From Diacronema lutheri (Eukaryota; Haptophyta; Pavlovophyceae; Pavlovales; Pavlovaceae): DNA of 64,000 nt. The position numbers were made by a program, and so were the translations under genes. Shown piece by piece: positions 59,594 through 64,000 of this stretch. The notes under the pieces are model-generated. The model made no database searches, was not told the origin of the DNA, and saw only the letters and a list, made by a program, of their open reading frames with translations. Positions within the stretch are counted from its first letter, which is position 1; every line of letters starts with the position of its first letter. Location of the stretch: contig JAGTXO010000076.1 in NCBI GenBank assembly GCA_019448385.1, positions 52,764 through 116,763 of the forward strand, written 5' to 3'.

Positions 59594-61703
59594 GTTTGCG
59601 GGCGGCGGCGAGGCGAGCTGGCTGTGCGACAGCGCGGCCGGCACGACGACCGTCGCGGCGTGCGCGTCGCTGCCGCCGCACATGGGCGATGGGCAGCTGG
59701 CCATCCGGCGGCACATGCTCGGCACGGGCGCCGGCGCGCCGGCGCACGCCGTCGTCTCGCTCCGCGTCGCGCACGTGAGCCACGCCATCCGCCGCGCGGC
59801 GGACGACGGCGGCGCGCGCGCCGAGCGGATGGCGCGCGCCGCGCGCGCGTTTTGCGATGTGGCGGCCGCGTTGCGCGTCGACGCGATCCTGGCGGAGGTG
59901 CCCGAGGACCGCCCGACGGGCACGCCCTTCCTTGGCGGGCTGCTCGAGTTTTGGAACAAACGCAACGGGAGCTCGACGGCGCCAGCCACGCTCGCGCTCG
60001 GAGACGTGCGCGAGGTGGCCAAGCGGACGGCCGACGCAGCGGCCGGCCGAGCGGACGAGGTCCCTGCGGCTGGCCGTCCGCAGGTCGCGGCGCGCGCGTG
60101 CGCCGGCGGGATTGGCGGCGGCGCGGGCGCGGCGGGCGCCTCGGACGCTGCGCCCCGTGCACTGGCGGGCGCGTCGGGTGCGCGCACGGACGGCGGCCCT
60201 GCCGACGCACGCCAGCTGGAGAGCCGCTACGGCGAGGCGAGCAAGCTCGACCTACCCCAAGATTCCACTACGGGCTGCGTCCTCGACGCTCGCGAGGCCC
60301 AGGACCGCGCGCGCGTGCCTGCTGCGCCCGACGGCACAGCGCTGCGCCGCGTGCTCGACGCCGTCGGCGCGGGCGCGCCCGCGCAGCGCAGCCCGCGCTG
60401 GCACGACGAGCGATGGGAGGAGGTCACGGGCAGCAAGGTTGGCGACGTCGTGAACGACAACGCCGGCGTCGCGCATGAGACGCTCACCGACGAGTACGTG
60501 CACCGGCGGCGGCGCGAGGTGCGGACCAAGGCGACGACCGCGGGCATCCTCGGCGAGGCCGTCGCGCTGCGCAAGCTGGCGGCCGCGTACGGCATCACCG
60601 TCGTGTGCAACCTGCCGATGGTGCGTGCGGACCCGCACGACAAGAGCGCGCCGTTCGCCTTCTCGCCGGACGGGCTCGCCATCCTCCCCGAAAACAACGA
60701 GCAGGTCCTCGTCGAGGTGAAGACGCTCACCAAGGCGGGCGCCACGGCGCACGAGGACGGGCCGCCGCAGCCGCACCGCGATCAGCTGCAGCTCGGCATG
60801 CACGTCCTCGGCGTGAGCAAAGCGCTCTACGTGCAGTACCTCAGGCACGAGGACCGGATCGTCGTGCACGTCGTGACGCGCGGCGCCGGCTGGCTTGCAT
60901 TCGCGCAGCCGAGGGTGCAGGCCTTCTGGGCGCGCGTCGTCGAGCGGCGCGCGCGGCTCGAGCGCGCGCGCGCCGACCACCCGGCTGCGAGCCGGCGGCA
61001 CCGGCGGCAGCAGACGCCGGCCGGGCCGCCGCTCGTGCTCGCGCTGGACGGGCGCATCCCCGCCGCGCGCGCCGCCGCGCTGCACGCCGTCGCGCACGGC
61101 ACCGCGAGCGCGGCGGCGGTGACGGCGGCGGCGGCGACGGGCGACGCGACGGCGTTGCAAGACGCGATCGCGGCGCTGCGCGCGCCCGTCGGCAATGCGG
61201 CGATCGCCAGCGCAGCGTGTGCGGAGGGCGCGGCCGTCGAGCGGGCGATCGCGTGCCTCGGGCAGCCGGCAGGCGACGCCGCCGCCCGCGGCACGGCCGA
61301 GGCGGCAGAGGAGGAGAGGACGGTCGACGCCGACATCTGCGCGTTGCTGCACCAGCTCGGCGCGAGCGTGGCGCACGTGCACGTCGAGGACGCGGATTGC
61401 GTCACGCGTGAGCACTGGGGCGGGGCGGGGCTCGCTGCAGCGGACGAGCCGCCGAGCGCCCCCGCCATTTCGAGCGTCATCGTCGCGCACATCGTGCGGC
61501 TCGCCGGCTTTGGCGTCGAGCTCCCGCAGTCGATTCGCGTCGCCCCCAGCACGGCCGACTGGCACGAGGGCTGGCTCGACGTGCAGTGCGTGCTGCTGCG
61601 CACGCGCCGGCGCGGGCGGCGCGACGACGACTTTGTGGCCGTCGTCAGGCGCGGTGGGCGCTGGTTTGCGTGCGAGCCCGGCCGCGCGCGGCGGCTGCAG
61701 TAG
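58971..61703 (+). CDS. YqaJ-type (PD-(D/E)XK) viral recombinase/exonuclease, element-encoded
   Basis: This frame continues the preceding protein after a +1 shift near an AAAA run at 58974 and ends at TAG 61701. The first ~450 residues are ordered but not recognised (LVVLCLEASNPLWFCPKVRE; DAILAEVPEDRPTGTPFLGG). Residues at nt 60400-60950 form a YqaJ-like nuclease. They start RWHDERWEEVTGSKVGDVV. The catalytic core is LGEAVALRKL (Glu at 60555), FSPDGLAIL (Asp at 60669) and VEVKTL (Glu 60714, Lys 60720). HRDQLQLGMHVLGVSKALYV follows, the usual Q-Q--M---G helix. YqaJ/lambda-exonuclease proteins resect DNA ends for single-strand annealing and are common in viruses and large transposons. The last ~130 residues (EHWGGAGLAAADEPPSAPAI to DDDFVAVVRRGGRWFACEPG) resemble a peptidase C-terminal part, but the active site is not identifiable. 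Confidence 0.75.
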   Translation, partial: ENDTLEGLLARVSWQCGARASTCAMLATFSEQAGTGSRVALKALRTSSDLAGLTAAAVGQQAPQTPPPPLLVMLGRCPSPLVGGGLFPPDRATGEPAAHAATSELAVELLRDARALAGTDGRLVVLCLEASNPLWFCPKVRELELPRTRSDGVRASGCTCPATCSDARGAAGGAARGASTRPAARAINKAVLDHFVALFGREGFATFEFAGGGEASWLCDSAAGTTTVAACASLPPHMGDGQLAIRRHMLGTGAGAPAHAVVSLRVAHVSHAIRRAADDGGARAERMARAARAFCDVAAALRVDAILAEVPEDRPTGTPFLGGLLEFWNKRNGSSTAPATLALGDVREVAKRTADAAAGRADEVPAAGRPQVAARACAGGIGGGAGAAGASDAAPRALAGASGARTDGGPADARQLESRYGEASKLDLPQDSTTGCVLDAREAQDRARVPAAPDGTALRRVLDAVGAGAPAQRSPRWHDERWEEVTGSKVGDVVNDNAGVAHETLTDEYVHRRRREVRTKATTAGILGEAVALRKLAAAYGITVVCNLPMVRADPHDKSAPFAFSPDGLAILPENNEQVLVEVKTLTKAGATAHEDGPPQPHRDQLQLGMHVLGVSKALYVQYLRHEDRIVVHVVTRGAGWLAFAQPRVQAFWARVVERRARLERARADHPAASRRHRRQQTPAGPPLVLALDGRIPAARAAALHAVAHGTASAAAVTAAAATGDATALQDAIAALRAPVGNAAIASAACAEGAAVERAIACLGQPAGDAAARGTAEAAEEERTVDADICALLHQLGASVAHVHVEDADCVTREHWGGAGLAAADEPPSAPAISSVIVAHIVRLAGFGVELPQSIRVAPSTADWHEGWLDVQCVLLRTRRRGRRDDDFVAVVRRGGRWFACEPGRARRLQ

Positions 61704-63950
61704 CGGTCGGTCCTGCGCCGCGCGCGCGGCGGCGTCGACGGGACCGGCGATGAGGCGTTCGCGGTCGTCTACGTGCGGCGCGGCGACGCGGCCGGCGACG
61801 CGGCTGGCGACGCGCAGGCCGAGCGGGCGCGCGGCGGGCGCGCGCGCAGGCGCACGCGCGGCGGCACGCGCAAGCGCAAGCGCGGCGCCTCCGCCGGGCT
61901 CGAGGCGGCCGCGCCCGCCGGCGCGCCGGCTGCCGCGCCCGCCGGCGCGCCGGCGGGCGCTGCTCACCGCCCGCTTGCCAGGCGTGCCACGGTCGCCGCG
62001 CGCACCACGCGCTCTGTGACCGACGCGCTGCACTCGGCGCCTGCCGCCACGGTTGCACCTGTCTTCGACTGGCGCGCCGGCCGCCCGCCCCCCGCCGCTC
62101 GAGCCCGCCACCCGCGGCCGCACGTGCGCGCGCCACCGGGCAAGGCCTGGGACAGCGTCTCGGGTGCGTGGGTGGACAAGCCGACTGGTGCTGCCGTCGC
62201 CGCCGCGCCGCCGCCGCTGCCGCCCGCCGCCGCGCCGCCGCCCGCCGCCGCGCCACCGCCCGCCGCCGCGCCGCCGCCCGCCCGTCGCGCCGCCGCCCGC
62301 CGCCGCGCCGCCGCCGCCGCCGCCACCGGCGGCGCTCAACCGCTGGCAGCACGTCGGCGCGGGCGGCAGCGCGGCGGGCCGGCGGCTCGCGGCCATCGCA
62401 CGGCCGGCAGCGCGGCGTGCGCGCGCCGCCGCCCGCCGCGCGCTTCCTCGCCACGCTGCCGCCACCGCCACGCGACGGCCTCGCGCGCACGAGCAAGCAG
62501 GCGCGCGCGAGGCGCAACGCGGACGGCCGGCCGGCGCACGCGCGCGCGGCCAACGCGCGCGCCTTCTACCGCGGCGTGGAGCTCGGCGTGCACGCGACGC
62601 GCGCCATCGTCGACGCGCGCCACGCCGACCTGCCACAGGCCGTCTTCGTGGCGGAGGCGCGGGCGATCGTCGCGCGCTCCGCCGGCGGCGGGCGCGCTGC
62701 TCGCGCCGGACGACGTGCGCGACCTGTGCGACGCGCAGACGGACGCGATCGCGCTGCGATCTGGGCGTCGGTGGGCGCGCACGAGGCGACGCGCATCTTC
62801 GCGCTCGTCACGCGCAACGCGAGCTTGGCGGGCGCGGCGCTGCTCGTGCTGCACACGCCGGTGGGCGCGCCGGCGCGCGCGCTCGGGCTCGTGGCGACGC
62901 GCTCGCGCGCGCCGTGGACGGGCGCGCCGCGCGACGCGCACAGGGCGCTGGTGCAGCGGTTGGACGTGCTGATGGACGCGATCGCCGCGGCGCGAGGCGC
63001 GTCGCCGCTCGAGCTCGAGCTCGCGCTCGCGCCCGAGCCGCAGAGCGCGTGCAACGCGCGTGCGGCCGCGCTGCTCTGCCTGCAGGCCGTCGCGGACGCG
63101 AGCGGCCGTCCCGCCGCTGAGGGACGCGCTGGCCGCGCTCGACGACGCGCGCGGCATCGACCGGCACTGCCACGCCGTCCGGCAGCAGATCGAGGCGAAG
63201 CTCGCGTGGCGGCGCGCCCGACGGCGCCGTCGGCGTTTGACGGCGCCGACGGCGCGCCCGCGCTCGCGCCTGCCGCCGCACCGCCGGCTGTGCGCGCGGC
63301 GCACGCTGCCGGCGAGGCGGCGGTTCGACCAGGCGATCGTCACGCGGTGTGCGCGACGCGCTGCGCGCGTGGGCGACGGACTGGCACCGCGCCCAGCGCG
63401 GCGGTGCTCGACGATCGCCTTGCGCCCACGTACACGGCGCGCGCACGCGCGCGCAAGGACGCGCGCACGGCGCTGGGCCCGACGCGCGCGGCCGAGCTGC
63501 TCGCCGCGGCCGCGCGCGGCGGAGCCGACGGGGCGGATGCCGCTGCGCGCGCTGCTCGGCGGCACGCCGCGCCTGCTCGTCGTGCTCCTCTGCGTGCCCG
63601 TCGCCGCGCCGTCCGGGAGCCGCCGCGCCCGGTCGGGCTGCTCGTCGCCGACCGGCCGACGGACGACTCGCGCCCGGCCGCGCTCGTGCGCACGGACTTT
63701 GCGCCGCTCGACGCGGACGTGGCCGTCGCGGTCGGCGCGCATGCCGTCGCGCTGGCCAGTGCGATCTGGCCGCTGCTCGCGGCCGAGGGGGGAGCCGCGG
63801 CCATCGCCCGTCGTGCGCTCGCAGCCGCGCGGCGGCGACGATGGCGCGTGTGCGCTCGCAACGTTTCGCGTGCCTCGACGCGCTGATGACCGCCAGCGTC
63901 GGCGCGCACGGCCTAGCGGCGGCGCGGGCATGCTGCCCGCGCTGGTCGCG
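61704..63950 (+). pseudogene. Decayed continuation of the element coding block
   Basis: After the TAG at 61701 the same frame resumes with DEAFAVVYVRRGD, similar to DDDFVAVVRRGG just before the stop. It then runs through a basic stretch (RRRTRGGTRKRKRG) and a Pro/Ala repeat (PPPAAA, ~62200-62300). Coding-like pieces then alternate between two frames (NARAFYRGVELGVHATRAIV; LLAPDDVRDLCDAQTDAIAL; HEATRIFALVTRNASLAGAA; RTDFAPLDADVAVAVGAHAV). The shifts are too frequent for introns. It continues past the right edge. No domain is recognised. Confidence 0.35.
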
Positions 63951-64000
63951 CGAGGCGCCGCGGCCGCCCAGCGCGAGCGGCAGCTGCGCGCGGCCGCCGA

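Noticed and set aside
56789-60187. 1,132-codon minus-strand frame
   Set aside because: Antisense of the peptidase/YqaJ block; composition typical of a G+C-rich shadow.
1-64000. CRISPR arrays, rRNA and tRNA genes
   Set aside because: No repeat-spacer pattern with constant spacers, no recognisable rRNA core sequence and no convincing tRNA cloverleaf was noticed by eye. A tRNAscan/Infernal run would be decisive.

Overview
The window is nuclear DNA of a unicellular eukaryote. It is extremely G+C-rich, so long open frames without function occur on both strands. Several genes have clear spliceosomal introns, and two to three predicted proteins carry a signal peptide followed by a transit-like stretch, as expected for a secondary plastid. 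The gene mix (formylglycine-generating enzyme, ShKT-prolyl 4-hydroxylase, WCRxC thioredoxin, ankyrin and SPPP-rich proteins) and the base composition fit a haptophyte alga, most likely a pavlovophyte such as Diacronema. This assignment is an inference.

Layout. 1-3.5 kb: 3' part of an SPPP-rich single-pass membrane protein. 3.5-4.8 kb: ankyrin-repeat protein (minus). 5.2-11.7 kb: six-exon, probably plastid-targeted protein (minus) whose third intron is a 2.5-kb array of a 27-bp minisatellite. 11.8-13.4 kb: formylglycine-generating enzyme (plus). 13.4-14.9 kb: a 50-aa membrane peptide and a METTL21-like methyltransferase, whose 3' end is interrupted by a 1.28-kb foldback transposon. 16.3-20.2 kb: a fusion of nucleoside-hydrolase-like, multi-membrane and TIR-like domains (minus). 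20.8-22.8 kb: a SOSS-B-like OB-fold gene and a three-exon membrane protein, head to head. 22.9-25.5 kb: a secreted tudor-like protein and a CxxC membrane protein, tail to tail. 25.7-30.6 kb: a plastid thioredoxin-like gene and a ShKT-prolyl 4-hydroxylase, tail to tail. 30.75-36.2 kb: a six-exon leucine-rich-repeat protein. The left 36 kb is therefore compact host sequence organised as divergent and convergent pairs.

From 36 kb onward the window is accessory DNA: a decayed gene, two related MITEs, a gene tail, a 601-bp hAT-type MITE with a perfect 8-bp target duplication, and a broken PIF1/Helitron-type helicase gene. A ubiquitin-specific-protease-like gene with introns (44-45.7 kb) and a LINE endonuclease fragment follow. 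From 48.35 kb to the right edge lies a very long coding block. It encodes two Ulp1/C48-like cysteine peptidase domains, a possible third without its cysteine, coiled coils, and a YqaJ-type PD-(D/E)XK exonuclease. This block, perhaps with the helicase, looks like a large replicating mobile element or endogenous virus-like element. It is read in successive +1 frames, which means decay, base-level assembly errors or unusual expression.

Exon boundaries were placed by eye from reading frame, splice dinucleotides and domain continuity. They are consistent in phase but unverified.
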